Below the pieces are notes generated by a model. The model had not been told where the DNA came from. It was given only the letters and a program-made list of their open reading frames with translations, and made no database searches. Position numbers and translations under genes: made by a program. From Catenulispora rubra (lineage in GTDB: Bacteria; Actinomycetota; Actinomycetes; Streptomycetales; Catenulisporaceae), in contig NZ_JAACYW010000084.1 of assembly GCF_015356825.1 (NCBI RefSeq), positions 1-39,264 on the forward strand: a DNA stretch of 39,264 bases, in the 5' to 3' direction. Of this stretch, positions 15,598 through 22,992 are shown one piece after another (within the stretch, counting starts at the first letter, position 1; each line of letters opens with the position of its first letter).

Positions 15598-17007
15598 TCA
15601 GTGCCCGAGGAAACGCCCGAACACCTTCGCGCGCACCGAAGCCTTCCCGGTCCGCTCCTCCTCGGCATCGGCCGCGCTCATCGTCCGCAGCCCGATGTTC
15701 GCGCCGAGCCAGCGCAGCGGTTCCGGCTCCCAGCGCGGTGAGCGGTGGTTCACCCACGGCAGCCGGGTGCGCTCGGTGTCGTTGCCGGTCAGCAGGTCCG
15801 CGAGCGTGCGCCCGGCCAGGTTGGTCGCGCCCACGCCGTCGCCGACGTAGCCGCCGGCCCATCCCAGGCGCCGCGCCGGGTCGTAGCCGACCGAGGCGAA
15901 CCAGTCGCGCGGCACGCCGAGCGCGCCGCCCCAGCGGTGGGTGAACTTCGTGTCCTGCAGCACCGGGAACAGTTCGCGCAGGGTGCGGCGGATCTCGGCG
16001 TGCACCCGGTCGTCGCGGTCGAAGCCGGCCTCGATGCGGGAGCCGAAGTGGTACGGCGCGCCGCGTCCGCCGAAGGCCAGGCGGCCGTCGGCGGTGCGCT
16101 GGCCGTAGATGATCAGGTGGCGGAAGTCGGAGAAGGTCTGGCGCCCGGCCAGCCCGATCTGCTCCCAGACCGCGTCCGGCAGCGGCTCGGTCGCGACCAT
16201 CAGCGAGTAGACCGGTGCCACGTCGCGCTGGAAGCCGGCGATCGAGGGCGTGTAGCCCTCGGTCGCGCGCACGACCTTGCCGGCCCGGACGCGCCGGCCG
16301 CCCGCGGTCTCCACGACGCCGTCGCGGATCGCCGTGACCGTTGTGTGCTCGTGGATCGTGACGCCGAGCCGTTCGACCGCCTCGGCCAGACCGCGCGCGA
16401 GCATCGCGGGCTGGATCGCCGCGCAGTGCGGGGTGAACGTGCCGCCGAGCACGTTTGTCGCACCGACCATCGCCGAGGCTTCGGACGCACTCAGGAGCCT
16501 GACGTCCTCCTCGCCGAAGCCGTACGAGCGCTCCTCTTCGACCGAGGCCTTCGCGCGTTCCAGCTGGATCGGCGTGCGGGCCAGCACGACGGTGCCGCCC
16601 TTGGCGAAGTGGCAGTCGACGCCCTCGGCGGCCACGACGCGCCCGACCTCGTCGACGGTGTCGTTCAGCGTGCGCTGCAAGGCGATCGCGCGGTCCCGGC
16701 CGCCACCGGTTTCGGCAGCCATACTGATCTTGGCGACCTTCGCCAGCGAGGACGGGAACAACGACGAACACCAGCCGCCGTTGCGGCCGGAGGCGCCGAA
16801 CCCGGCGAACTCGCGCTCCAGCACGACGATCCGCAGCGACGGATCGGCCTTGGCGAGGTAGTACGCGGTCCACAGGCCGGTGTACCCGGCGCCGACGATC
16901 GCGATGTCGGCCTCGATGTCGCGCTCCGGCGCGGGACGACTCGGCGCGGCGTCAGTGGCCGAAGCCTGCTCCAGCCACAGCGAGAGATCGCCGTCGAGGG
17001 TGCTCAC
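15598..17007 (-). CDS. FAD-dependent amino acid/amine oxidoreductase (DAO fold)
   Basis: A 469-residue flavoprotein of the D-amino-acid-oxidase/GlpD fold. The ADP-binding loop is IAIVGAGYTGLWTAYYLAK at residues 36-54, followed by the VVLEREFAGFGASGRNGGWC stretch typical of gamma-glutamylputrescine oxidase-like enzymes. Near the C-terminus GGYVGDGVGATNLAGRTLAD is the second flavin-contact motif. The GTG at 17007 is favoured by GGAGG seven bases upstream and overlaps the stop of the upstream PNPOx-like gene (GTGA). With the aminotransferase and aldehyde dehydrogenase nearby it probably oxidises a primary amine or glutamyl-amine. Substrate is inferred. Confidence 0.9.
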   Translation of the reverse strand: MSTLDGDLSLWLEQASATDAAPSRPAPERDIEADIAIVGAGYTGLWTAYYLAKADPSLRIVVLEREFAGFGASGRNGGWCSSLFPSSLAKVAKISMAAETGGGRDRAIALQRTLNDTVDEVGRVVAAEGVDCHFAKGGTVVLARTPIQLERAKASVEEERSYGFGEEDVRLLSASEASAMVGATNVLGGTFTPHCAAIQPAMLARGLAEAVERLGVTIHEHTTVTAIRDGVVETAGGRRVRAGKVVRATEGYTPSIAGFQRDVAPVYSLMVATEPLPDAVWEQIGLAGRQTFSDFRHLIIYGQRTADGRLAFGGRGAPYHFGSRIEAGFDRDDRVHAEIRRTLRELFPVLQDTKFTHRWGGALGVPRDWFASVGYDPARRLGWAGGYVGDGVGATNLAGRTLADLLTGNDTERTRLPWVNHRSPRWEPEPLRWLGANIGLRTMSAADAEEERTGKASVRAKVFGRFLGH

Positions 17008-17684
17008 CGACGCCACCTCCTGACGGAGGCGGGCACGTCGATTCCCGGGTCGAGATTCGCCGCCGGCTTCGGGTCGCAGTACACCTCGTGCAGTGGTACG
17101 ACCCCGGCCCACACCGGCGAATCCAGGTCGTCCGGATCGTCGTCGGGGTCGCCGGTCGAGATCTTCACCGAGGCCTCGGTCAGCGGTAGAGACAGCACCA
17201 CGGTCGCCGCGAGTTCCTTGCGTTTCGGCGCGCGCAGCTCCTCCCAGCGGCCGGGCATCAGGTGCTCGGTGATCCGCTCCAGCGCCGCCTCCTTCTCGCT
17301 CTCCGGCAGCATCCGGCAGGTCCCCAGGACCATCGCACCCCGATAGTTCATCGAGGATTCGAAGGCCGAGCGCGCCACCACCAGACCGTCGAGCAGCGTG
17401 ACCGTGAGACACGTCGGCGCGCCCTCGGCCAGCGCGCGGAACAGCCGCGAGCCGGTCGAGCCGTGGAACAGCACCCGCTCGCCGTCCCGCGCGTAGGCGA
17501 CCGGGAGGATGTACGGCTGCGCCGCGCCGTTCGGGCCGGTGTTGTCGGTGACCGCGACGTGCGCGACCAGGCCGGCGTCCAGGACCGTGTGCAGCGCGGC
17601 GCGGTCGGTGGCCGCCTTCTCGGGCAGCCGGCGGACTCGGGTTCGTGATGTGGAGCCCAGGGCGTTCATCTGTATCAGAACCAT
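17004..17684 (-). CDS. PNPOx-like flavin-nucleotide-binding protein (copy 1)
   Basis: A 226-residue split-barrel protein related to pyridoxamine 5'-phosphate oxidase. YILPVAYARDGERVLFHGST and SRLFRALAEGAPTCLTVTLL form the FMN-binding barrel; SMNYRGAMVLGTCRML and APKRKELAATVVLSLPL are typical of the actinobacterial Pyridox_ox_2 group. A homologue is encoded at 36775-37557 with the shared motifs HGSTG, GVTVTLCDALVLARS-like, and RKELA. The start is ATG at 17684 or the ATG five codons on (17669); neither has a good ribosome binding site. It is translationally coupled to the FAD oxidoreductase by a GTGA overlap and is separated from the aminotransferase by a terminator. Confidence 0.86.
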   Translation of the reverse strand: MVLIQMNALGSTSRTRVRRLPEKAATDRAALHTVLDAGLVAHVAVTDNTGPNGAAQPYILPVAYARDGERVLFHGSTGSRLFRALAEGAPTCLTVTLLDGLVVARSAFESSMNYRGAMVLGTCRMLPESEKEAALERITEHLMPGRWEELRAPKRKELAATVVLSLPLTEASVKISTGDPDDDPDDLDSPVWAGVVPLHEVYCDPKPAANLDPGIDVPASVRRWRR

Positions 17685-17693
17685 TCAGGGGGA

Positions 17694-17728
17694 GAAAAGG
17701 CGCCTCCGGCAAGGGGACCGAAGGCGCC
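17694..17728 (-). terminator. Intrinsic terminator of the aminotransferase gene
   Basis: On the minus strand GGCGCCTTCGG and CCGGAGGCGCC form an 11-bp stem with one mismatch and an 8-base loop, followed by TTTTCT. It begins 13 bases after the aminotransferase stop codon. Confidence 0.85.
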
Positions 17729-17740
17729 AGGCTTGCGCGG

Positions 17741-19117
17741 CTACAGCCGCGTCCAGGCCTCGGTGAGCACCGAGCGCAGCGTCTGCTCGATCTCGTCGAA
17801 CTCGCTCTGCCCGACGATCAGCGGCGGCGCCAGCTGCACCACCGGGTCGCCGCGGTCGTCGGCGCGGCAGTACAGGCCGGCGTCGAACAGCGCCTTGGAC
17901 AGGAAGCCGCGCAGCAGGCGCTCGGACTCGTCGTCGTCGAACGTCGCCTTGGTGGCCTTGTCCTTCACCAGCTCGATGCCGTAGAAGAACCCGTCGCCGC
18001 GCACGTCGCCGACGATCGGCAGGTCCTTGAGCTTCTCCAGCGTCGAGCGGAACGCGCCCTCGTGGTCCAGCACGTGCTGGTTCAGGCCCTCGCGCTCGAA
18101 CAGCTCCAGGTTGGCCAGCGCCACCGCCGAGGAGACCGGGTGGCCGCCGAAGGTGTAGCCGTGCGGGAAGTAGTTGGTGCCCTCGTAGAACGGCGCCGCG
18201 ATGCGGTCGGACACGATGGTCGCGCCGATCGGCGAGTAGCCGGAGGTCATGCCCTTGGCACAGGTGATGATGTCCGGGACGTAGTCGAACTTGTCGCAGG
18301 CGAACATCGTGCCCAGCCGGCCGAACGCGCAGATGACCTCGTCGGAGACCATCAGGACGTCGTACTCGTCGCAGATCTCGCGCAGCCGCCGGAAGTATCC
18401 GGGCGGCGGCGGGAAGCAGCCGCCGGAGTTCTGCACCGGCTCGACGAACACCGCCGCGACGGTGTCCGGGCCCTCGGTGAGGATCATGTTCTCGACCTGG
18501 TTGGCACACCAGATCCCGAACTCCTCCTCGCTCATCCCGGGCACGCCGGTGATCTCGTCGGCGCGGTAGTAGTTCGTGTTCGGCACCTTGTGCGCGCCGG
18601 GGACCAGCGGCTCGAAGTACTTCTTGGCGTCCGGGATGCCGGTGATGGACAGCGCGCCGTGCGGGGTGCCGTGGTAGGCGATGTTGCGCGAGACCACCTT
18701 GTGCTTCATCGGCTTGCCGACCAGCTTGAAGTACTGCTTGGCCAGCTTCCAGGCGGTCTCCACCGCCTCGCCGCCGCCGGTGGTGAAGAACACCTTGTTC
18801 AGGTCGCCGGGGGCGTAGTGGGCCAGCCGGTCGGCCAGCTCGATCGCCTGCGGGTGCGCGTAGCTCCACAGCGGGAAGAACGCCAGCTCCTGGGCCTGCT
18901 TGTAGGCCGCCTCGGCGAGCTCCACGCGGCCGTGGCCGGCCTGCACGACGAACAGGCCCGCCAGGCCGTCCAGGTAGCTCTTGCCGTTGCTGTCGTAGAT
19001 GCGCGCGCCCTCGCCCCGGACGATCGTGGGCACGGGGTTGTCCTTGTACGCCGACATCCGGGTGAAGTGCATCCAGAGATGGTCGTAGGCGGATTTGTCC
19101 TGGCTGTCGGTGCTCAT
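17741..19117 (-). CDS. Class III PLP-dependent aminotransferase (omega-amine type)
   Basis: A 458-residue fold-type I aminotransferase of the putrescine/beta-alanine:pyruvate group. PLP features are FFTTGGGEAVETAWKLAKQY (phosphate loop), VSDEVICAFGRLG with Asp259, and the Schiff-base Lys288 in CAKGMTSGYSPIGA. FVEPVQNSGGCFPPPPGYFR is the usual pre-Asp segment. The N-terminus DHLWMHFTRMSAYKDNPVPT and GLAGLFVVQAGHGR match the omega-amino acid:pyruvate family. The likely substrate is putrescine, cadaverine, GABA or a related amine. It is monocistronic, with its own terminator, behind a divergently controlled Lrp gene and near gamma-aminobutyraldehyde-type dehydrogenase. Confidence 0.94.
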   Translation of the reverse strand: MSTDSQDKSAYDHLWMHFTRMSAYKDNPVPTIVRGEGARIYDSNGKSYLDGLAGLFVVQAGHGRVELAEAAYKQAQELAFFPLWSYAHPQAIELADRLAHYAPGDLNKVFFTTGGGEAVETAWKLAKQYFKLVGKPMKHKVVSRNIAYHGTPHGALSITGIPDAKKYFEPLVPGAHKVPNTNYYRADEITGVPGMSEEEFGIWCANQVENMILTEGPDTVAAVFVEPVQNSGGCFPPPPGYFRRLREICDEYDVLMVSDEVICAFGRLGTMFACDKFDYVPDIITCAKGMTSGYSPIGATIVSDRIAAPFYEGTNYFPHGYTFGGHPVSSAVALANLELFEREGLNQHVLDHEGAFRSTLEKLKDLPIVGDVRGDGFFYGIELVKDKATKATFDDDESERLLRGFLSKALFDAGLYCRADDRGDPVVQLAPPLIVGQSEFDEIEQTLRSVLTEAWTRL

Positions 19118-19181
19118 ACTCTTCCTCGCGTCAAGGAGTGGATCGTTCGGGGCGGGGCTGCCGCGGGCGTCGTTCTTGCCG

Positions 19182-19673
19182 TTACAGAGCGCCCCAGGTG
19201 TACGTTTGCTTGCGAAGCTTCAGGTAGACGAAAGATTCGGTCGACCGGACCTGCGGGAGAGCACGGATCCGCTTGTTGATGATCTCCAGGAGGTGGTCGT
19301 CGTCCGCGCAGACCACCTCGACCAGCAGGTCGAAGGACCCGGCGGTCATCACCACGTAGTCGACCTCGGCCATCCCCGCCAGGGCGTCGGCCACCGGCTC
19401 CAGATCGCCCTCGGCGCGGATGCCGATCATCGCCTGCCGGTGGAAGCCCACGGTCAGCGGGTCGGTCACGGCCACGATCTGCATCACGCCGGCGTCGATC
19501 AGCTTCTGCACGCGCTGGCGCACCGCCGCCTCGCTCAGGCCCACCGCGCGGCCGATCGTCGCGTAGGCGCGCCGTCCGTCCTGCTGGAGCTGCTCGATGA
19601 TGGCCTTGGACAGCGGGTCCAAGTGGTAGCCGCCCACGGCGCCGCTGGCCCGGTCGTTCGTCCTGTCGGTCAC
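19182..19673 (-). CDS. Lrp/AsnC-family transcriptional regulator
   Basis: A 163-residue feast/famine regulator. The HTH near residues 20-62 reads LDPLSKAIIEQLQQDGRRAY followed by ATIGRAVGLSEAAVRQRVQK. The C-terminal RAM domain shows VDYVVMTAGSFDLLVEVVCA and the closing VRSTESFVYLKLRKQTYTWG. The GTG at 19673 has no Shine-Dalgarno but is preceded on its strand by TTGCCA, 18 bases, CACAAT and seven bases, fitting a leaderless start. It lies between the aminotransferase (same strand) and the aldehyde dehydrogenase (divergent), the usual place for a local amine-responsive Lrp regulator. Confidence 0.92.
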   Translation of the reverse strand: MTDRTNDRASGAVGGYHLDPLSKAIIEQLQQDGRRAYATIGRAVGLSEAAVRQRVQKLIDAGVMQIVAVTDPLTVGFHRQAMIGIRAEGDLEPVADALAGMAEVDYVVMTAGSFDLLVEVVCADDDHLLEIINKRIRALPQVRSTESFVYLKLRKQTYTWGAL

Positions 19674-19718
19674 GAAAGGGATTGTGACAACGGGAACGGT
19701 ATCTTGGCAAGGCTTCCT

Positions 19719-19764
19719 CGATGGAATCCGTACGCGAGGGCGTTTTTGAGCACTGAATCCATCG
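19719..19764. promoter_or_regulatory. Interrupted inverted repeat between Lrp and aldehyde dehydrogenase genes
   Basis: CGATGGAATC at 19719-19728 and GAATCCATCG at 19755-19764 are inverted with a single A-A mismatch and a 26-base spacer. They lie in the divergent control region and could hold the Lrp regulator. A TAGGCT hexamer further on (19796-19801) is a possible -10 for the dehydrogenase. Confidence 0.4.
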
Positions 19765-19847
19765 TCACTGTCGAGCAAATTGTGTCGGCGACTATGTAGG
19801 CTGGTCTCATCCGGACCGGCACCTGATCCCCAGAGGAGAACAACACC

Positions 19848-21281
19848 GTGGAACCACGCCAGCTGCGCAACTACGTGGGCGGCAAGCCGGTCGACACCGT
19901 GTCCGGCCGGACCAGCCAGATCGTCGACCCGGTCACCGAGCAGGTGATCGCGAACGCGCCGATCTCCGAGCCCGACGACGTCGACGCCGCGATGCGCGCT
20001 GCCGCCGAGGCCTTCCCTGCCTGGCGCGACACCACCCCCTCGGAGCGGCAGCGGCTGCTGCTGAAGGTCGCCGACGCCATCGAGGCGCGGGCCGCCGAGA
20101 TCGTCGCGGTGGAGTCGCAGAACACCGGCAAGCCGCTGGGCCTGACCGCCTCGGAGGAACTGCCCCCGATGGTGGACCAGATCCGCTTCTTCGCCGGCGC
20201 CGCCCGGATGCTGGAGGGCACCGCCTCGGGCGAGTACCTGGCCGGCCACAGCTCCTGGATCCGGCGCGAGCCGGTCGGGGTCTGCGCGCAGGTCGCGCCC
20301 TGGAACTACCCGGCGATGATGGCGGTGTGGAAGTTCGCGCCGGCCATCGCCGCGGGCAACACCGTGGTGCTCAAGCCCTCGGACACCACGCCGATGTCCA
20401 CCCTGCTGATGGCCGAGATCATCGGCGAGATCCTGCCGGCCGGCGTCTTCAACGTGGTCTGCGGCGACCGCGACACCGGCCGCGCGATGGTCGAGCACAA
20501 GACCCCGGCGATGGCCTCGATCACCGGTTCGGTGCGGGCCGGCATGGAGGTGGCCAAGAGCGCCGCCGCCGACGTCAAGCGCGTGCATCTGGAGCTCGGC
20601 GGCAAGGCCCCGGTCATCGTCTACGCCGACGCCGACCTGGACGCCGCGGTCGAGGGCATCTCGGTCGCCGGCTTCTTCAACGCCGGACAGGACTGCACGG
20701 CCGCCACCCGCGTGCTGGTCGAGGACGCGGCGTACGAGGCCTTCGTCGAGAAGCTGACCGAGGCCGCGAAGAACACCAAGACCGGCAACCCGGACGACGA
20801 GGACGTGCTCTACGGCCCGCTGAACAACGCCAACCAGCTGCGCCACGTCACCGGCTTCATCGACCGGCTGCCGACGCACGCGAAGGTCGAGACCGGCGGG
20901 ACGCGGGTCGGGGACGTGGGCTTCTTCTTCGCCCCGACCGTCGTCTCCGGCCTGCGGCAGGACGACGAGATCATCCAGAACGAGGTCTTCGGGCCGGTGA
21001 TCACCGTGCAGAAGTTCTCCGGCGAGGAGCAGGCGCTCAGCTGGGCCAACGGTGTGGAGTACGCGCTGGCCTCGTCGGTGTGGACCAAGGACCACGGTAA
21101 GGCGATGCGTGCGGCGAAGGCGCTGGACTTCGGGTGCGTGTGGATCAACACGCACATCCCGCTGGTCGCCGAGATGCCGCACGGCGGGTTCAAGCACTCC
21201 GGGTACGGCAAGGACCTGTCGATGTACGGGTTCGAGGACTACACCCGGATCAAGCACGTGATGAGCAACATCGAGGGCTGA
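19848..21281 (+). CDS. Aldehyde dehydrogenase, gamma-aminobutyraldehyde type
   Basis: A 477-residue NAD(P)-dependent aldehyde dehydrogenase. The cofactor region reads QVAPWNYPAMMAVWKFAPAI, the general-base Glu249 is in LELGGKAPVIVYADADLD, and the nucleophile Cys283 is in FFNAGQDCTAATR. The opening MEPRQLRNYVGGKPVD and SEYLAGHSSWIRREPVGV-like central segment match 4-aminobutyraldehyde dehydrogenases (PatD/PuuC-like). It would complete the path amine to aldehyde to amino acid started by the aminotransferase or oxidase across the divergent region. The GTG start has AGAGGAG eight bases upstream. A strong hairpin follows the stop. Confidence 0.93.
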   Translation: MEPRQLRNYVGGKPVDTVSGRTSQIVDPVTEQVIANAPISEPDDVDAAMRAAAEAFPAWRDTTPSERQRLLLKVADAIEARAAEIVAVESQNTGKPLGLTASEELPPMVDQIRFFAGAARMLEGTASGEYLAGHSSWIRREPVGVCAQVAPWNYPAMMAVWKFAPAIAAGNTVVLKPSDTTPMSTLLMAEIIGEILPAGVFNVVCGDRDTGRAMVEHKTPAMASITGSVRAGMEVAKSAAADVKRVHLELGGKAPVIVYADADLDAAVEGISVAGFFNAGQDCTAATRVLVEDAAYEAFVEKLTEAAKNTKTGNPDDEDVLYGPLNNANQLRHVTGFIDRLPTHAKVETGGTRVGDVGFFFAPTVVSGLRQDDEIIQNEVFGPVITVQKFSGEEQALSWANGVEYALASSVWTKDHGKAMRAAKALDFGCVWINTHIPLVAEMPHGGFKHSGYGKDLSMYGFEDYTRIKHVMSNIEG

Positions 21282-21298
21282 TTCGGCACGGCACGGCT

Positions 21299-21332
21299 GA
21301 GGGCCGGCTCCGGAAAACCCGGGCCGGCCCTC
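21299..21332 (+). terminator. Hairpin terminator after aldehyde dehydrogenase
   Basis: GAGGGCCGGC at 21299-21308 and GCCGGCCCTC at 21323-21332 form a perfect 10-bp stem around a 14-base loop that contains AAAA. There is no T-run, as is common for actinomycete terminators. Confidence 0.75.
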
Positions 21333-21356
21333 GGCGTGTTCGACCATGATGAGCCC

Positions 21357-22562
21357 ATGGACGCGAGCACCCACTTCCGCGACCGCGGCGAGCTGATCAC
21401 CGGCCTGATGTCCGGCGCGCTGGACGCCGCCGACGCGGTGGTGCGCACCCGCCCGGCGGTGGAGCTGCTGGGCCTGCTGGTGCCGATCGACTCCTTGACC
21501 CAGGACTACCTGAGCGGTCGCGAGCCGCAGGGGCTCCGTGTCACCCGCAGCGATTTCGAGCCGTGGCGCCGGCAGCTGGTCGCGGTCGTCGCGGCGTTGC
21601 TGGAGCGGTGGGTCGGGGACGACAAGGATTCGTGGCTGGCATTGGCGATGCGGGCCGGTTCCCACCGCGGCTCGCTGCCGGAGCTGATCGACTCGGTCGT
21701 GCATCCGGAGCACGCCGATCCCGAATCGTGGTCGGGCCGGGCTCCGCGCTGGCCGCGTGGCGTGGACGCCTCGGCGGTGCTGTTGGCGATGGCGCCGCCC
21801 GGGATACTGGAGGCGTTCCTCGGTGAGTGCGCCACGAACGAGGCGGCCGGCGGGATCCTGACACGCATGCTGGACCGCGGTCCGCTGCACCCGAAGTTCG
21901 TCGGCCACGCGCTCGGCGCCCTGGGGACAGACTCCATGCGCGCCGCGCTCCACCGGAATCCGGCCTACGAGCTCGCGAAGGTTCGGGCGCACGTACTGCG
22001 GGAGCGGCACGACGTCGCAGTGCTGGAGCATGCGTACTTCACGCCGGGGGCCGACGGCGCGCTGCGAGTCGGCCTGGTCCGCTTGGCGGAGGCGGCCGGC
22101 GGCTTCCGGCCCGATTTCGTGTCCCGGTTGAAGACGCACAGCAAGGACGCGTCGGTGCTGGAGCCCTTGCTGGTGTCCGACGATCCGGTGCTGGTGCACT
22201 GGGTTCTGCGGCGCGTCAACAGCAGCCTGACAGAGCCGGCGATCCGCTGGGCCGCTTATGTGACGCTGGCTCTCACCACCGGGCCGGAGCCGGTGTGGGC
22301 ATTGGAGCAGGAGCGCGCCGGCGCGCTGTCGCGGATGGCCGAGCCGGTGCGGGCCTCGATCCTGGCGGGGTCGGTGGATCCGATCCTGGACGCCGCCGAC
22401 GGCGCGCTGGGGAACCCCGGGCTTCCGCGGACGGCGATCGACCTCGGCGCTCCGCTGATCGAGCCGGGGCCGTACACCGAGCTGATCCGTGAGTGCGTGG
22501 ACTGCGACGCGTATCGGCTGGCGGTGGTGGACGGCCTCGTCTCCGATCGGGCGGCGCTGTAG
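21357..22562 (+). CDS. Uncharacterised helical protein
   Basis: A 401-residue protein with good codon bias but no motif I recognise. It lacks a signal peptide or membrane segment and appears mostly alpha-helical, with many Leu/Ala/Glu/Arg heptad-like stretches (ELITGLMSGALDAADAVV, AFLGECATNEAAGG, KLHLR-poor loops), possibly a HEAT/ARM-like solenoid. The ATG at 21357 is preceded by CATGAT (21345-21350) and six bases, a leaderless arrangement, and is preferred over the ATG seven codons earlier. It ends 12 bases before the first tRNA-like gene. Function unknown. Confidence 0.75.
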   Translation: MDASTHFRDRGELITGLMSGALDAADAVVRTRPAVELLGLLVPIDSLTQDYLSGREPQGLRVTRSDFEPWRRQLVAVVAALLERWVGDDKDSWLALAMRAGSHRGSLPELIDSVVHPEHADPESWSGRAPRWPRGVDASAVLLAMAPPGILEAFLGECATNEAAGGILTRMLDRGPLHPKFVGHALGALGTDSMRAALHRNPAYELAKVRAHVLRERHDVAVLEHAYFTPGADGALRVGLVRLAEAAGGFRPDFVSRLKTHSKDASVLEPLLVSDDPVLVHWVLRRVNSSLTEPAIRWAAYVTLALTTGPEPVWALEQERAGALSRMAEPVRASILAGSVDPILDAADGALGNPGLPRTAIDLGAPLIEPGPYTELIRECVDCDAYRLAVVDGLVSDRAAL

Positions 22563-22573
22563 GGTGCTCCCTT

Positions 22574-22646
22574 CCGGGTGTGGTGCAGAGGCAGTCACGC
22601 CGTCTTGTCAGGACGGAGGACGTCGGTTCGAATCCGGCCGCCCGGT
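22574..22646 (+). tRNA. tRNA-like gene, anticodon GTC (Asp-like), unusual sequence
   Basis: A full cloverleaf can be drawn: acceptor CCGGGTG/CGCCCGG (22574-22580 with 22639-22645), D stem of 3 bp GTG/CAC with a 10-base loop containing GG, anticodon stem CCGTC/GACGG with loop TTGTCAG (T33 present, anticodon GTC at 22607-22609), 5-base variable loop, T stem GTCGG/CCGGC with TTCGAAT loop. The discriminator is T and no CCA is encoded. It does not look like the normal actinobacterial tRNA-Asp, whose acceptor and T stem differ and whose discriminator is G. It may be a divergent isoacceptor or a non-translating tRNA-like RNA. Confidence 0.65.
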
Positions 22647-22650
22647 CGTG

Positions 22651-22723
22651 CCAGGTGTAGTGCAGAGGTAGACACGCCGTACTGCGGATACGGAGGACGC
22701 CGGTTCGAATCCGGCCGCCTGGC
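22651..22723 (+). tRNA. tRNA-like gene, anticodon GCG (Arg-like), unusual sequence
   Basis: This element has the same architecture as its neighbour five bases upstream: acceptor CCAGGTG/CGCCTGG, D stem GTG/CAC, anticodon stem CCGTA/TACGG with loop CTGCGGA (T33 present, anticodon GCG at 22684-22686), variable loop AGGAC, T stem GCCGG/CCGGC. All stems are intact. Bacterial tRNA-Arg normally reads CGU/CGC with anticodon ACG, so GCG is odd. The change of acceptor pair 3 from G-C to A-T and anticodon stem pair 5 from C-G to A-T relative to the first copy are compensatory. No CCA encoded. Confidence 0.65.
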
Positions 22724-22728
22724 CCTTT

Positions 22729-22783
22729 CGCTGAATGCTGTCGCGCGATTGAAGGCTGTGGCGTGGCGCTGAACGCTGTCGCG
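22729..22783. repeat. 17-bp direct repeat in the tRNA-like array
   Basis: CGCTGAATGCTGTCGCG at 22729-22745 recurs as CGCTGAACGCTGTCGCG at 22767-22783, with one mismatch. It lies in the spacer between the second and third tRNA-like elements. Confidence 0.7.
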
Positions 22784-22829
22784 TCGGCGCGCGCCACGTG
22801 CCATGCTCCTGACACAGCGGCGGGTGCAT

Positions 22830-22905
22830 CCAGGCGTAGCGCAGAGGCAGTCGCACCGCCTGGCCTTGGCTGGAGGACGCCGTTCGAATCCGGTCGTCTG
22901 GACCA
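22830..22905 (+). pseudogene. Third tRNA-like element, decayed (Gly-GCC-like), encodes CCA
   Basis: Acceptor CCAGGCG/CGTCTGG and D stem GCG/CGC are intact, the latter changed in both strands relative to the GTG/CAC of copies 1 and 2. The anticodon arm CCGCC/GGC-T-GG carries one extra T (about 22871), and the T stem has lost one G (GCCG before TTCGAAT, where copies 1 and 2 have five bases). Position 33 is G instead of T; the anticodon would be GCC. A discriminator A and an encoded CCA follow at 22902-22905. Two indels make normal folding doubtful, so I call it a decayed copy. Confidence 0.6.
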
Positions 22906-22992
22906 CCGCCCGCTCACCCCGTGTCATGGTCCTGCCAGCCCCGCGCCCCTAACCGCGTGCGCTCGTCCCCAGCCCGTGACACCATGGGCCGC

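Noticed and set aside
19182..22598. Long minus-strand open frame covering the aldehyde dehydrogenase and the 401-aa gene
   Set aside because: Only its last 163 codons, the Lrp gene, are real; the rest is antisense to genes with clear motifs.
22574..22905. Attachment site of an integrated element at the tRNA-like genes
   Set aside because: No integrase, excisionase or duplicated tRNA 3' end was found nearby; neighbouring genes look chromosomal.
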